Origin: Ulota crispa
Lineage: Eukaryota; Streptophyta; Bryopsida; Orthotrichales; Orthotrichaceae
Length of the DNA stretch: 64,000 nt
Direction of reading: 5' to 3'
Assembly: GCA_963920765.1 (NCBI GenBank)
Contig: OY987251.1
Location: forward strand, 12,093,219-12,157,218
The notes beneath the pieces were generated by a model. That model was not told the origin of the DNA. It ran no database searches and saw only the letters and a list, made by a program, of their open reading frames with translations. Of this stretch, positions 10,937 through 25,900 are shown piece after piece; positions within the stretch are counted from its first letter, which is position 1; each line of letters opens with the position of its first letter. Both the position numbers and the translations under genes were made by a program.

Positions 10937-13900
10937 CTACTTGTTCAATAACTTCACCTCACTTAGCTGAAGAGTTTGCTTGTGACTCTCCACTTGCTTA
11001 TTCAAGATGCCATCATCTTCTCTAATACTCCCAAATGAAGAGTTTGTTGCAAAAGTGGAATTAGACAACCCCATGCCAGTAGAAGAGCTTGAACCTTTGG
11101 AGTCTTCATATGCATAATACTCTACCTTTTTGTTACCAACAAGCATTGCCACAACTTCAAACATTGTTGGACGCCTTGCAGGAGTATGGTGCAAACATTG
11201 CAATCCTACTTCAACCACTTGCTTGAATGAGACATCTTCTAATAATGACATTTCTTCAAGTGATTTGTCTTTGAGGCTTGAGAGGCTTTTGCTTGCTTAC
11301 AACTTTTGAGTCTGCATATCATCACAATTCCATTCAACTCAAATAGTGGACAAAAGATGCTACATTCCACTAAATCAAGGTTATTCAAGTGGTTTTGGAC
11401 TTTCAAAAAGTTTCATTCAATTTTGGAACACACTAAACATTCAGAGATCTCTTGATGTTTTGGCAAAACATTGAAATTTGTCCCAAACTAAAAGCAAAAA
11501 ACCTTGGCAAATCTTTTGATGTTTTAAATAGTTTATATAAATTTTAAAACCTAAATATTTGCAAAGTAATACTCCAAAATGTTTCACCACCCAAATTTCA
11601 TTAATTATGGCATAAGGTTTCTAGATGCAAAATTCTTAATTTTTATCTATATCTATAAAAGAATCCCAAGACCCGATTTTGGATGAAAAGTAAAATAGAT
11701 TAGAGTACAAATTTAGTTAAATTTATAAATGGAATAAAGGAAAATTTGGGGGGCATGGAAATAGGAGGCATGGGGGTAGGAGGCACGAGGATAGGGGAGC
11801 ATGAGGATAAATGAGCAATAGGATAGGGAGGCACAAGGATAGGAGAGCATGGGGATAAATGGGCATTAGGATAGGGAGGCAAGGGGATAGTGGGCACAAG
11901 GATAGGGGACACATGAATAGGGGGCATAAGAATAGGAGGTGATGCACTCTAGCAACTCATTGTTACAACAGGTGCGTATACTAGTACAACCTATAACATT
12001 ATGCAACAACATGTATACAGTACTCACCCAATGCACCAAATATTGAACTGAGGTTGGTGAACTGAAATTGATATTCTTCCGCCCACTCACAACCTCCAAT
12101 AAGAGTACACCAAAACTAAACACATCCAATTTTGTAGAAATTTGGCCATAACAAACATATTCTGGTGCCATGTATCCCCTGCAAAAAAATTGGTAAAAAC
12201 AAGTATGCATCACTACACATTGTTTGTATTTTGCAACACAAAATAAATAAATAAACAAAAAAATTGGGTGGGAATTTATGTTAAATGCTCACAAGGTCCC
12301 AGCAACTTTGGATACACTCATGTAAGTTTCACCATTGTCCAATGATGGAAAAAAGAGTGCCAAACCAAAATCTGCAATTTTGGGATTGCAATCCTTGTCT
12401 AGAAGGATGTTTGGGCCTTTGATGTCTTGATGTATTATTGCCGGTTGTACTTCTTCGTGGAGGTAAGCTAACCCTTGAGCAGTCCCTAGGATGATGTTGA
12501 ACCATGCATACCAATCAAGAGGTGAATTACTCTTAGAATCTCCCCACAAGGCATTTGCCAGATTTTCTTTTTCTACAAATTCGTACACCAAAATTCTTTG
12601 GTTTTCTCTTATGCAACATCCTTTGAGTTGTACTAGATTGCGGTGCTTTATGTTAGATACGGCAATGATTTTGTTGAGGAACTCTTGGATGCCTTGGTTA
12701 GCACTTAACTTGGTCAATTTCTTCATTGCCACACTGCTTCCATCAGAAAGAATACCCTGACACACACCCAAGTTCTAGCAACAAGGTTTTGAATAAGAAC
12801 TTTCAACAATTTGTAACATGTGTAGATGTCTAGTGTCATTGTAGATTCTTGCTTGCAAATAAGACATGAACATATAAAGATTATGGTTTTATTAGCTAAA
12901 CTGTTCCACTAGGCAAATGGAGACAATACTTCAGAATGCGCCATAAATTAGAACTCCACAAGTAAATTGGTCATATACCTTGTACACAATGCCAAATCCA
13001 CCTTGTCCCAACTCGTTGCTAACATGAAAATCTTGAGTTGCAACCCTCAATTCATTAAATGAGTAGAGATTGGGCTTCATGTTCCTCTTATCAAATTCTG
13101 AATAATCCAACAACATTGATTTAGAATAAACCACAAACCTAGTGACATTTTGAAATGATGTTGCAAGAGCAGTTATAATAATACAAAAGGTGTAAAAAGC
13201 CTAAAAGGCTTACCAATTTGAAGTTCACGTAGAAATGAAATTTTCTTCCTCAGCTTTTGTATCACACAAAATGCAACAATAAGAGCAAAAGCCACTATGG
13301 GGCTTACACAAGCCATGATGATTATTAGAATTTTGTTAGATTTATGCATAATAATGGGTTGCAAATCTGCAAGTTCCACTTTGAATAGTCAAAATACATA
13401 GTCGTAAACATCTCAAGTGTGATCTTCAATTAATTCAAACATCAATGATTGTAGATTACATCATATATTTGTTGTTCAAATGGTCAAGTGATTTTCTTGA
13501 GCTAGATATATGAAAAATGATACAGGCATGCCAAAGTCAAGAAAAAATTTCATTTTGTCAAAGTTGGCAACAAATACCTTTAGGAGATGACGTATTGAAT
13601 CGGCACACCCATAACAACAAGTTTGTATTGATAAATCTATCTTTGCAAATTGGATTTCCCGCCAAAAAGAGTTTATCACTTGATAAGAGGTTTAGCTTGC
13701 TGAAACATGAGGTTTTGGTCTTGCAAGGATAAAGATGTGTGATTTTGTTGGACAATATAGAAATCAACTTGATTGAAGAATCTTTACATGAAATATTTGG
13801 AAACGTCAACTTTCCAGTGATGTTAAAATCCAAAATACTGCACATGAAACAAACATGGAATGTGAATGAAATTAAATTGATACTTCAAACTTAAACCTCA

Positions 13901-16900
13901 CGCTAATAATTTGATGTCAAGTTGAAGGTTTAAAACAAAATTCAAACAACCATAAATACAATGTCTATGCACATTCTAGGCAATGGCACAATCAGGGTAC
14001 TCCAAAAGGATTGCTTAGCTTTGATTTGGCCTTACCTATGATACTTCTCCTATTTATTAAGCTCTAATAGACAATATTATGATGTTGACGTTTTGAAAAC
14101 AACACGCTTATACTTGTAAATTAGAAGAAAACCAAAATGTTTTGGAAAATGAAGAATGTTATCATGTCCAATGAAGTGCTTTTGTGAAAAGTTCTAGAAC
14201 TGTCTCATTTCATCAAAATAAAGTAAAAAACTCAATTGGACTACAACTTTGTTTGATAGGATTGAGAAACATGTGACTATAGTTGTACAAACTTCTATGG
14301 TCCATAAATGTCAAATGTATTAGTCCATAAATTACTACAATTGAATGTTGTGAATTGTTTAAACAACAATTTAATTTGAGATTTTGCACATCCAATTAGG
14401 ACCATCAATGAATTGCAATTTTACTTCTTAAGAGGTAAAAACATGCACATTTGCTTGTTTCTAGGTGCATGCACCATAAATTTACCAAAATGTTAATGAT
14501 TAATACTAGGCTGTCATTACAAATTATAAGTCTAAAAAAGTTTGGATTAAGACATTTGGGTTCTAATTACTTGTGTGATATGAAAAGGACTCAAGAGTCA
14601 AGATAGTTGTTTTTATGGAGAGAACAATTTCTTAATGAATGTTATAATGTAAAAAAAACTTAAGAAAAACACATCATCACTTGTACATTCAATTTCTCTC
14701 TTAAATATAAGAAATCCACACTCACTAGTGCAACTAGCAGATTGGTCCTTTCCATACGTCCAAGGAGGTCCAAAAAAGGGTACCTTACTTGTTCCATCGC
14801 CTTGCTAGATGTTTTCTTCATGACAAGTGAATTGATTCCTTTTTGCACAAAACAATTGTTATGCTTATATAGAAATGTGTAGAGTTAAAACTTAAGTTGT
14901 ATTGATTTAATATGGGCTACACAACATCTAAAAATTCTTATCTTTATTCAAAAAATCAAGAAATCTATTGAATTTTTTGCATGTACTTTATGCAAAATTA
15001 TTGGGGGATTTTTGTTAAACATTATGGGTGATCTATGTAGTACATCAAAAAAAAAGTTTGCAAACCATAGGAAAATCTCCCTTTGTTGAGTTGCGTAGAT
15101 CTCCTAATGCTTTACACAAAAATATTTATTTACATAAGTAATCTAGATTTTGTTTAATATACCATACTTTTAAAACCTTCTAAATGTTTGTAAAAAAATC
15201 ACTTACTTGTTATACTAACAAACCAATTGGATAATAGAATTAGCAATCATGGTTTGTCTCTTCAAAAAAATATAAAAACAAGCACTTACATCTCTTCCAA
15301 ATTTGGCAACTGTAGCAAGTCCTCAGGAAATGCTTGGATCAAATTGTACCTCATGGATCTACACGTTAGATACAAACAAAAGTAAGCCCTTCCTCATTAA
15401 ATTGAATAATGAAAAAAACATAAACAACATGATTCACATCTGTACATATAAATAATAAAACAAACAATGCATTAAACCTCTAGATAGCTCACATTTTACG
15501 TAAGGATGACACATTGAGGTGTTCAATATCAGATCCATATGAGATGCTTGAGATACGATTAGAATCCAAATAGCTGCATCACCACTTGCAAGCAAACCGT
15601 TGGGTAATTTCATAAAAAACAAGAAAAAATGAACTGGATTCTAATGGTAGATTTAAATTTTTTTATCTCAATTCATTTTTAATTAATAGACTCTTTAAGA
15701 ACAAAGATTTCAAACAAGAAAAAAGTTCAATAATTATCATTTTTATGTAGAAATTTATAAGTTTAATACTTATATTGTTTCAGCTTAATAGGGACTACAC
15801 AAAATTTAGCTATAATAATCCATAAGCAAAACATCAAGTGATCTTTTGATATATTGCACAATTTATTTTACGTAAGATTATTGGAAGATTTTTGTACAAT
15901 ATTATGAGATCTATGCAAAACATTGAAAAAATTATGCAAATCATTGGGAATTTTATGCAACTCAACATAAGGATATCTTTTTGAGTTTTAGAAACAAAGT
16001 TTAGAACTACATGAATGATCTAAAATCATATGAATAGTCTAGATTTAGTTTAACATGGCATACTTTTAAAACCTTCTAATGTTTGTACAAAAAATCATTA
16101 TTTGCCATACTAGCAAACCAATTGGATTATAAAAGTAGCAATCATGATTCATCTCTTTAAAATAATAGGGACAACTAATACTTACATTTCTTCCAACTTT
16201 GGCATTTGTAACAGCTCTTCAGGAAATGTTTGGAACAAATTGTGATTCATGGATCTATATACAACAAATACAAGCACAAAATAAGCTCTTCTGCATTAGT
16301 TTGAATAATAAAGAAAATCATGAACAATGTAATTCATATCACAAAGATTGTACAAATAAACAACAGCACAAAGTATGCAATAAATTTCCAACTCACATTT
16401 TACTTATAGATGAAACATTGTGATATTCAGCATCAAACACCTTTGAGATGCTTGAGATATGATTCGAGTCCAAGTAGCTGCATAACCATTTTCAAGAAAA
16501 TTATTGAACAAATTCTACATAAACAAGGAAGAATGATTTGAATTCTAGTGATACATGAATAAAAAAATTATCTTGATGTGCTTAAAATTATACTTTATGA
16601 AATGATCAATTCATGAACAAGGTTTTCAAAAAAGAATAATTATTAATGGCATACGTATACTTACATGTCTTGAAGAGTTACAGATTGAGAAATTTCTGTT
16701 GGAAACTGAATTATGGAATTGTTTTGTGCAAATCTGCAAAAAGTACATTATTAATGTCATAGACGTTGAGCACTTCTAAATTATATTTTTCACAATTTAA
16801 CAATAATAAAATGAAAACGACGTTTTCATCTGCAAAGTAAAGAACCCATATAAAATAAATCATCACATAATGCATAAATAGTCACTATAGCACACTTTCA

Positions 16901-19900
16901 AATCAAAAAACACTTGGTGGCATGTATCCTTAACTTACATGGTTTTCAATGAAGTATCAATACGCTCAAGGCCTGTTGAAATATTACTCAAGAAGTTGTT
17001 TGACAAATCAACAACTTCCAAAAGACCCATTCCTTGAAGCAAGGCATTTCCTTTTAGCTTGTTGTTGCTAACATTTCTGTAATCAATGCAAAAAACCCCA
17101 CTTTAAATCCAGTAGATACCAATAAATACTATTGGACAGTCAACAACTTTGCAAATTTTAAAATCAAGCTTGAATTTGTAACATTACCTCATCCATTATA
17201 AAATGAATCCCAAGATGACCTTGTGTCAAAAAATAACTTACAAATATTGAAGACTAGCAAAACGATGATCTCCTAAACTTGAGAATGAGTTCCAAGATAA
17301 GTCTCTACAAAAAAAAAGCATTTCATAAGGATCACATGAAGAGCCTTGAATAATAACAACAAACAAGGCAATTGCATATATGATCACATTTATAACAATT
17401 GCACTTTCAAACTACTTTATGGAAACAATATTTAGCTTGGATGTGAATCTCATGAAATTATTTATTATAACAATGTCAAGGTTATATCAAAAGGAAAATT
17501 ACCACAATGCAAAAAATGACCAAATTTTCCAAGACACTCCTATTGGGCCCATAAGTCTAATATGTAAATAACATCTCATCACTTGACATTTGTAGGTAAC
17601 TTACGTTTGACAAAAAATTGCAAAGCCTACCTATTGCTCAAAGCTATATGTGTACACAAGACTTTGGCAAAATAATACTCAAGCAGGTCAAAATAAAAGA
17701 TCACCAACATTAAGAGAACCAAACAATTTGTTGTGGAGGATGTGAGCAACAAGGCAATGTTAGGACAACACTAACAAAAGTTGTAATATGTAATGATCAA
17801 CATGAAGTCATTCAAGAGCTAAATTTTTATAAATGAGTTTTGTCTAAGTGTACACATGAAAGCCACAATAATTTTGAGTATTTTTCAATTTTTCAAAATC
17901 TCTAAATCAGCCATCTTTTAGTAAATTATTGACAAGTTCAGCTCATTTTCTACAAATTAGTGTATTATGCAATTTATTTTCAAAGTAAGTATAGAACTTA
18001 CAATGTTTGAAGGAAGAAACCATTGAAACAGTCATCATTAGGGCCAAACCCTGAACTGATGCTCCCATTGAAGGAACAATTCGTAAGTACCCTACAAGAG
18101 CATGCCACAATTTAGAGTACACATATTGGTATCATGTTATGTGCATCACCATATTTGAACAAATTAGGAAAGTCCAAAATATGAAAACTACTCTGTGATG
18201 TTGAATTCTAATATCATCCTTGTTTGCATTTTTTAAATTTAATAAAGTCAAAAACTAATTAAGTGATCTACGTACTTAGAAATTTATTATGTACAATTAT
18301 TAGAAAAAGTAAATTATTAGAAAAAGTATGAGCCCTCCACAAGGTTTCTAAGAACCCCTTTCAAGGGGTTTCCTAAATTGTTTTAATTTGTACTTTGGGA
18401 TAACAAAAATTTCTTACACCTTACTATGCTTTTGACTACAATCATGGCTCACATTGGCATGTCCAATTTTCATTGTGGGTCACAATTACATGTACATATT
18501 ACCATGGTGCTTTTTCTCTATATTAAAATCTTCAACCTAATACTTGTGAGGGTAACATTTAGTTATAATTGTGCACAACAATAGGAGAATAATTAAAAAA
18601 TTGTTACAAAGTACTAAATTGTCATTTTATGTCCATAGTTTATGTGATGTACAATAAGAAAGTCATTTAAGGTAAAGACACTTCACACATGGTAAAGACA
18701 CTTCACACATGCTTCTAGTGTGCTGAATCTAGGCCCAATAAAATCTTAAGAGTGTCAAACCTTAAGGGCCTTATGGAGGGTTCAAATTTATTCTAATAGC
18801 AAGATGATTTATATTCACCTCGATCTTAATTGGTATTAGTATGCAGATTTGGGTATTGTTCCAAGTTTCTCAATTATATTAGTCACAATGTTCTAAGTGG
18901 AGTTGTTTGATATTCATTTGAATTATGTATTTATGTCATCTTCAACTAAATATGAGTGGTCCAAGTCTGGAAACAATAGTTTTGATTGTTTTTTTAACAA
19001 GCAAAATACTAGTCTTCTATGTTTTACTTGTATATTGTGCAATGATTTGACTTTTTTTGCCTAAAATACAATATTTGTTAAATTGGGAAAAATGGTATAT
19101 TTTGGGACTTTCAAGAAGTGGGTCAAGAAGTTTGAGGTGATCACCTCAAATTGACACGTGCCCTCACTTGAGAGAAGGGATTTGCAAGGGAAAAAATCTT
19201 AGTGGCTTAGATTTGAATCTAATACCTTCGAATTTGCTTTTAAAGTAACTTTTTGGGTTTTAGGGGAAAACACAGTGGGACCCCTGTTTTTCCCAAATTA
19301 ACAAGTATTGCGTTCTAAACATCTAAATGTTATTCAACCTTTTCATAGCCTATAACTAAATGAAAATCTCAAATAATCCGAATGTTTGGGAATAATCTAA
19401 ATTAAGATAGATGTGACATAAATATTGATTTGCATACAATCAAAGCCACCAAATGGTCTTGAACTTTGGAAACAACAAAAAAGGTGGATATGTTACTTAC
19501 AAATATGTAAGAGCATATAGGCTACAGAAAATGCCTTGAGGAAGAGGTCCAGAGAGCTTGGTTTCATCGGTAATAGATCTGAGCATAAGAAAATGAAATA
19601 AAAGAGCTAGAGACTGGACAAGGGTATCTAGTAGCAAAGCAGGTCAATTCTGTGGCACTAGCACCAATAAATTGCAAATCAGCTAAACTTGGTAATACTT
19701 CTAGTACCATTTAAAAAAAAAAAAAACCTAGCTACATAAGTGTTAAATTTGATTTCTTTTTAACACACTTAATATTGTATTAAAGTCTCTTGTGGTAAAG
19801 ATAAAAATGATTTATATGAAATGGCAAATATCATAATTATCTTGCAAATTTACTATTGTCACTTATCTACCATGAACATATTATGAACACTTTATGGTTT

Positions 19901-22900
19901 GTTAATCCAATTGCAACACATTTGGGGACCTTATTCACATTGTCCTCAGTTCCTTCTAACAATTAGGTGCCTTTGACCTAAGTGATAATCTAATTGTAGA
20001 CTTTGCAAGTAGATGATACATGTTCTTAACTCTCCACGTGCACACTCATGCCATATTTAAGAAATTAATATGAAAGCAACTATGAATTGCAAAGGATTAG
20101 GATGATTGCGAGATGTTTTGATGTATCACAAATTTTGTTGAATTGTACTTTCCAAGCATGGATTGGTCCCTCTCAAGTGTCAAGGATTTCTTGCACACAA
20201 TTTATAGAGTTTGTATATGTTCGAGTATATGTTCAAAAACATCCAATTTTTCTTTGCATTATACCTTAATGATATAATTGTTGTTTCTAGACTTTGGACT
20301 CTACAAGATTGGTTAATCATAACATATACACATTTGAAAAAAAAAAAAGACAAATGATTTAAAGTAACTTGCTTACACGTATTCAAGGTCCGTTAGGTTC
20401 AAATTTGCAGCAGGTAGTTCACGAAAAAGACTTCCGTAGTAACCCAAAATTGTGCTGCAAATGCACAAACAATAAAACAATCAATCAAAGGGCTTTGTCA
20501 AAATTCCCATAGTTATCTAAAGTAGATAATGCGTTAAAACTGGGAAAAAGTGCACATAGATCATGTAAGTTCACCCAAATACACAGCTACTGCAAATACT
20601 AGAAGGTACAATACTTATTTTTCTTGTGTTTCCTTCAAATAGAGTCATGTGATACTTAAAATAGTAAGTTAGTGAATCTTGCAAACTAAGTTGGCGAAAT
20701 TCGCAAAACTTGAAATAAACAATGTTGTGGTTGAAAATATGAATCATGAGCAATAGGCTTTGGCATTCTCTTTGTCATTTAATTCCTATAAGTTTCATAT
20801 TTGGTAACAAAATCAAGTATATTGATACTTCACCATTAAATCAAGGATTGCATTTATTGAGGGGTAGGAATTACTAAGCCACAGGTAGATTAAACCTTAG
20901 AAAATGTTCAAAAAAGTTTTGTCTACCAAAAAGATATCTGGATTCTAGATGTCATGTTTAACCCCTAAAGGATCAAGTCCTTTTTTCTGTCAAAATCATT
21001 GAAAACTGCCACTTCTAGGAGGTTTAGTAAAAATGGATTCTATATTTTGTTTTTGGAAAATCCAACCATAACATCTTACCCCAAACTAGAAGAGGTACTT
21101 ATGAGAAAAAATTAGGTCATTCTAGACGGAGAGGAGGGAGATATTTTCATGTGAAAGTGATTTTTTTTTTTTTTTTTTTTTTTTCCCTTGCGGTCCAAAA
21201 ATTTAGAAGCATTTGATCACTCTTAAGTGAAAAAAATTGCTCTACACAAAGTTGAGGTTTATTTCTTCCATATAGAAAACCAAGTTAGGCATGGGTGGGA
21301 GAATTTTCAAATCAACTAGAATTATACAACACATGGGAAAAATTAGTAAGTAAGAAGAACTAGAGAATGAGTCAAAACACTAAATTGTTAAGAATTTAAT
21401 TATTGAAATGAAAAATGCAAATCCCAACGGTTACAATGTTGAAATAAACAATCTATTTCCTTTGGTTTAGTTATATTTCCAAAATACTAAAAATTGTAGA
21501 ATATGAAGGACTTCAAAGTTTATTTAAGAGTAGAGGATCTGTAACTATCCACAAATTAAAACATCTCATAACTTTGATCTCATTGATTGAAATGGAATGA
21601 TTCAAAGCTTCTCTCATATAAAAAAAATCTAAAGAACCAATTTCAGGTTTTTATTTTTAAGAAGTGCAAATTAAAAAAAAAATTTGGGCTGCCCAAATTG
21701 TCCTCCCTCCCATGGGCATCAGAAATTCTTGCATAACGTCTTTGTCAAATGTCAAAATGAGGAAAAAAATTAGATGCCCACATAGGTTTTTGAATCCCCC
21801 ATCTTCCATAAAAATTTCAAAAAATTACACAAAGTAGTTTAGTCATAGGTACATGCCCAAAATCCCAATTGTCCCTGGAAGGGACAACTGTCCTTTAGGG
21901 ATTAACCAACTAGGACCTTGCAAAGGCAATATTGGACAATTGAGGGCCCTGGTACTTGAGGGATATTTCAATGTCATGCGCATCCTCTTTGAACTGAACT
22001 CTCCAAGCATGGATAGGTCCCCTATTTCAGAACCTCTGTGTGCAATTTTGAGAAATTATATAGAAAATCTTCATGTCTAAGAAACTTCCAATTTCTTTTT
22101 GTCTTGTTACATGGTTTTTATTTCTAAATTTTAGAGTGCACACCATATTAGGTAAATTGGGAAAAATGATTCATTTTGGAACTTTTGCTATTTTTTCAAT
22201 ATGTACAATTTATCACATTCCAAAAAAATAAGTGTACATTTTCTTTTATGATAGTGAAGTCTTAGTGATTGCCTCCACGGATTTCAAATAATTACAACTT
22301 TGAGCTATAACTATGTGTACATTTATTGTATGTAAGATTAAGATGAAGTACAAAATGGTCTCTCCATTTTTCCCAATTTACCTAATATGACATTAGTAAC
22401 AACTTCGTTGTAGTAACTAATAAATAGTTTCTACAAATATTACAACTTTTAGTGTAGATAACCTAACATGAAAGATTCAACATGGTGCAAGCCGATCCAA
22501 GCCTCACGTTGTTAGTGAACTCACATTCCTGTCAGAGCGAAGTAGTATAGAAAAGTGCCGTTGTCGGCTTGATACGACCTAAGCATGCAGTCAATCCCAT
22601 GCCAATGTAAACCGTAGCAGGGGTGTTCCACAAAAGACCACTCCCAGTCGGAGGTGAGGACGAAAGCATTGGTGCCTGCTTTTACCCATGACCGCATGAC
22701 GCTGTGCATCGCATCTCCTACACATTATTACACAGCCAACCGAAGCAAGCGCACACAGGTCATGTTCAAATGTTCAACACATTGGCACTACTGTACTGTA
22801 CAGTACAGTATTAGTGCACTTGAAAAAAGTCTACACAGTAGAACCGAAGCAAGAGTTCATCTAGACGGTGTCACTCTTGTACTCCGTTTTTTTTTGGTTT

Positions 22901-25900
22901 TTGCGTGCAAATGAAGTTCTAATCAGCCGCAAAGACAAACAAAAAAAAAAACATCGACACCAAAAGCTGGCCGAGGCAGTAGGAAATCATTAACCTTTAA
23001 AGGACCAGACCAACTATTTTAGCAACATATCGATTTTGGGTAGGTACATGTGATTAGAGCTTTTCATATTTTAGGCTAAAATGTGGGAACGAGGTTTATT
23101 TTTCATATGTACTAAATTTCATGACATTTAGAATTATGAGTAAAAAGTTATGGCCTACTATGTGGTTTTTTTCACTCGTTAGGCGGTTTGGGCAGATTTT
23201 GAAACACCACTTTTTTCAAAAACAAAAACTTTAAATTGGTTTAGGAGATTTATTTGAATGTAGGAAGCTTTGAATCATTCTGTTTTGATCAACAAGATGA
23301 AAGTTATGTGGATTTTTAGTTTGCGGGTAGTTATGGATTCTCTACTCTAAAATAAGCTTTGAAGTCCATTAATTTACTCATTTTTTATTATTTTGGAAAA
23401 AAACCAAAATAAAAGGATGTAGATTGTTTGTTACAACATTACAACCATTGGGATTGGCATTTTTCATTTCCATAATTAAATTCTCAACAATTTAGTGTGT
23501 TTGAATCATTCTCTACTTCTTTTTACTTACTAATTTTTTTCCATATGTTGTACAATTCCAAATGATTTAAAACTTTTCTAACATGTACTTTACTTAGGTG
23601 GAATAAGGAATTTAGAGAAGCACCACCCACATGGCCCTTTTTCTTAGAAATTTCACTTCTAAAGGGTAGCTGCCTAGTTTTTCACAAGACGTTTTTGAAT
23701 ATACCATTCTATCTTCCGATTTGTGCGATAGAAAACTCTGAATTTTTTTCCACATCTTCTAGAACTGTTCTTCTACAAGATCCTATAGTCACATATGCAT
23801 ATACATATTTCTATTTTCAAATTTGGTTGATGTTCTAAAAATGGCAATTCTAGAGAGCATTTGGTGAAAATTTTGCTTGGTCCTTTCGGGGTTAAATAAG
23901 GGAATTGATATGTGCACACCGCGGGGTTGATATTTGCACACACCCCTGGGGGGTAAATTATTGATTTCTACCATCAAAATGCTGCATTTGAGAAATTTGA
24001 ATTCAAATTTTGACTTAGAGACCACGATTTAGTCTAGAACCATAAAAAAAGTTGCAATTGAGCAACACCTAGTGAAAAAGCTTAGTTAGAGGAAAAAGTG
24101 TTACTTTTACTTTTGTTTGTAAAAAAGATAAGCTTTTTCACTTGGTGTTGTTCAATTGCAACTTTTTTTAATGATTCTAGACTAAATCATGGTCTCCAAG
24201 TCTAAATCTGAATTCAAATTTCTCAAATGCAGATTTTTGATGGTAGAAATCAATAATTTACCCTGCATGGGGGTGTGCAAATATCAACCCCCGGTGTGCA
24301 CATATCAATTCCCTTAAATAACCACTAAGAGGACAAGTACAGTTAAAAATGACCTTCATTTAGTAGCAGCTGATGCATTTGCAATGGCACAATCAGGATA
24401 TGTTAATCCTTAAATGTCTGAGAAGCCCTTTGCGACCAATACAATATGGGATATTCTTCTTGTATTTGGAATCGATCCACACCTCTCCTACATTTGAGAT
24501 CAACAAAGAAGTTGAAGAATAGATCAATATGGTTCTTGTGAGCTACTTGAGATCCCAAATTCAAATTTCTTATTGGTAGCAAATGACAAATATACGTCAG
24601 CGTACATACGGTTCCCTATGGACGTTTAAGGGTTAAAACTAGGATGACATGGCATAGTAAATACTACAGAAAATACCACTTGAGTTGCTAGACCAGGTTG
24701 TTTAGAGCAGGAAGACAAATGATCATCTGACAGTTACGGCCTAACCGACATGTCCCGACCAGCCTCTCTTTTTTTGGCACCACGGGTGATGGGGCCAGAA
24801 AGCACCACTTGAAAGAAGCAGGCGAAAAAACACAAGGGAAATATAAAGAGAATAAGATAAAAGTAGTTAGACAACGATTTAGGGTTTTAACCTGTAAAGG
24901 GCCCTTAATTCTAGAGATATGGTATCAAATACGGTCGCAACCAATATTCAGAAATTTAAATTAGCTAAAAAATTAGTGTTACAACCATACATATTGAAGG
25001 GATGTACAATGATAGGTGTATATATTATTTTGGAAAGCTCTCAAAGTAGCTCAGATATGACTGTACATATGGTCACAGATGGCCAATGGGCCGTTTAGGG
25101 GTGAATGGCTCGGCCAGAAAGTTTTAGCCTTGGCCATAACCATCGCCACCTCTACAAATCATACGGCATCTCTTGTTTTACTTCAAGCGCCAAATTGCTA
25201 CATGTTATAAGACAACCTCGCCTCCATGAATGGAATCTATATTTTTAGATGTTCTAAGATGTGCCAACATGGAACTGCATTGTTGATTTTCTTACAAAAA
25301 ATCTACCAAGTGCTAGATGACACCATTCTTATTAGCAATTTTGCCCTTTTTGCTTGAATATAATTATCTCTATTGCTTGGAGAACTCAACAATTTTGAGC
25401 AATATAGCCATTTTAGCACAAAAAAAATTCCATAGTGCTAGAAATAGTCACCAGTTTTTAGCATAATAAGCTAGATTCACCGTATCTACAATCCACTATT
25501 GCCACAACAATTTATTGACGGATATGAAGTACTCGCCATGTGGGCAACAGTTCAAAATATAACGTAGCCAATCTGGCTTTCTACCAGAACCCAAAAAAAT
25601 AGTGGTCCCAACCATGGTCCTTTGCTCTTATTTCAAAGAGAGAAAAAACCAGTGTTTAGAACATTGTATTTATTAATTTGGGAAAAAGAGGTGTCCCACT
25701 TTGTTTTCCCCTCAAACCTAAAAAGTTACTTTAAACCAGATTCACAGGTATCAAATTTAGTCACAGCCTCTAAGATTTTTTCCCTTCTGAATTCCTCCTC
25801 TCATGAAGGCATGTGTCTCAAAAAAACGCTGCAAGCTCGGTTTGAGGTGATCACCTCAAAGTCCCAAAATATAGTCTTTTTCCCAATTTAATGAAGGTGG

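Noticed and set aside
11700..11947. Proline/histidine-rich minus-strand frames
   Set aside because: Produced by the G-rich minisatellite in an intron.
14660..14848. Possible extra exon of the receptor kinase
   Set aside because: Exons 15290-15358 and 13578-13837 join in phase without it; kept only as a repeat.
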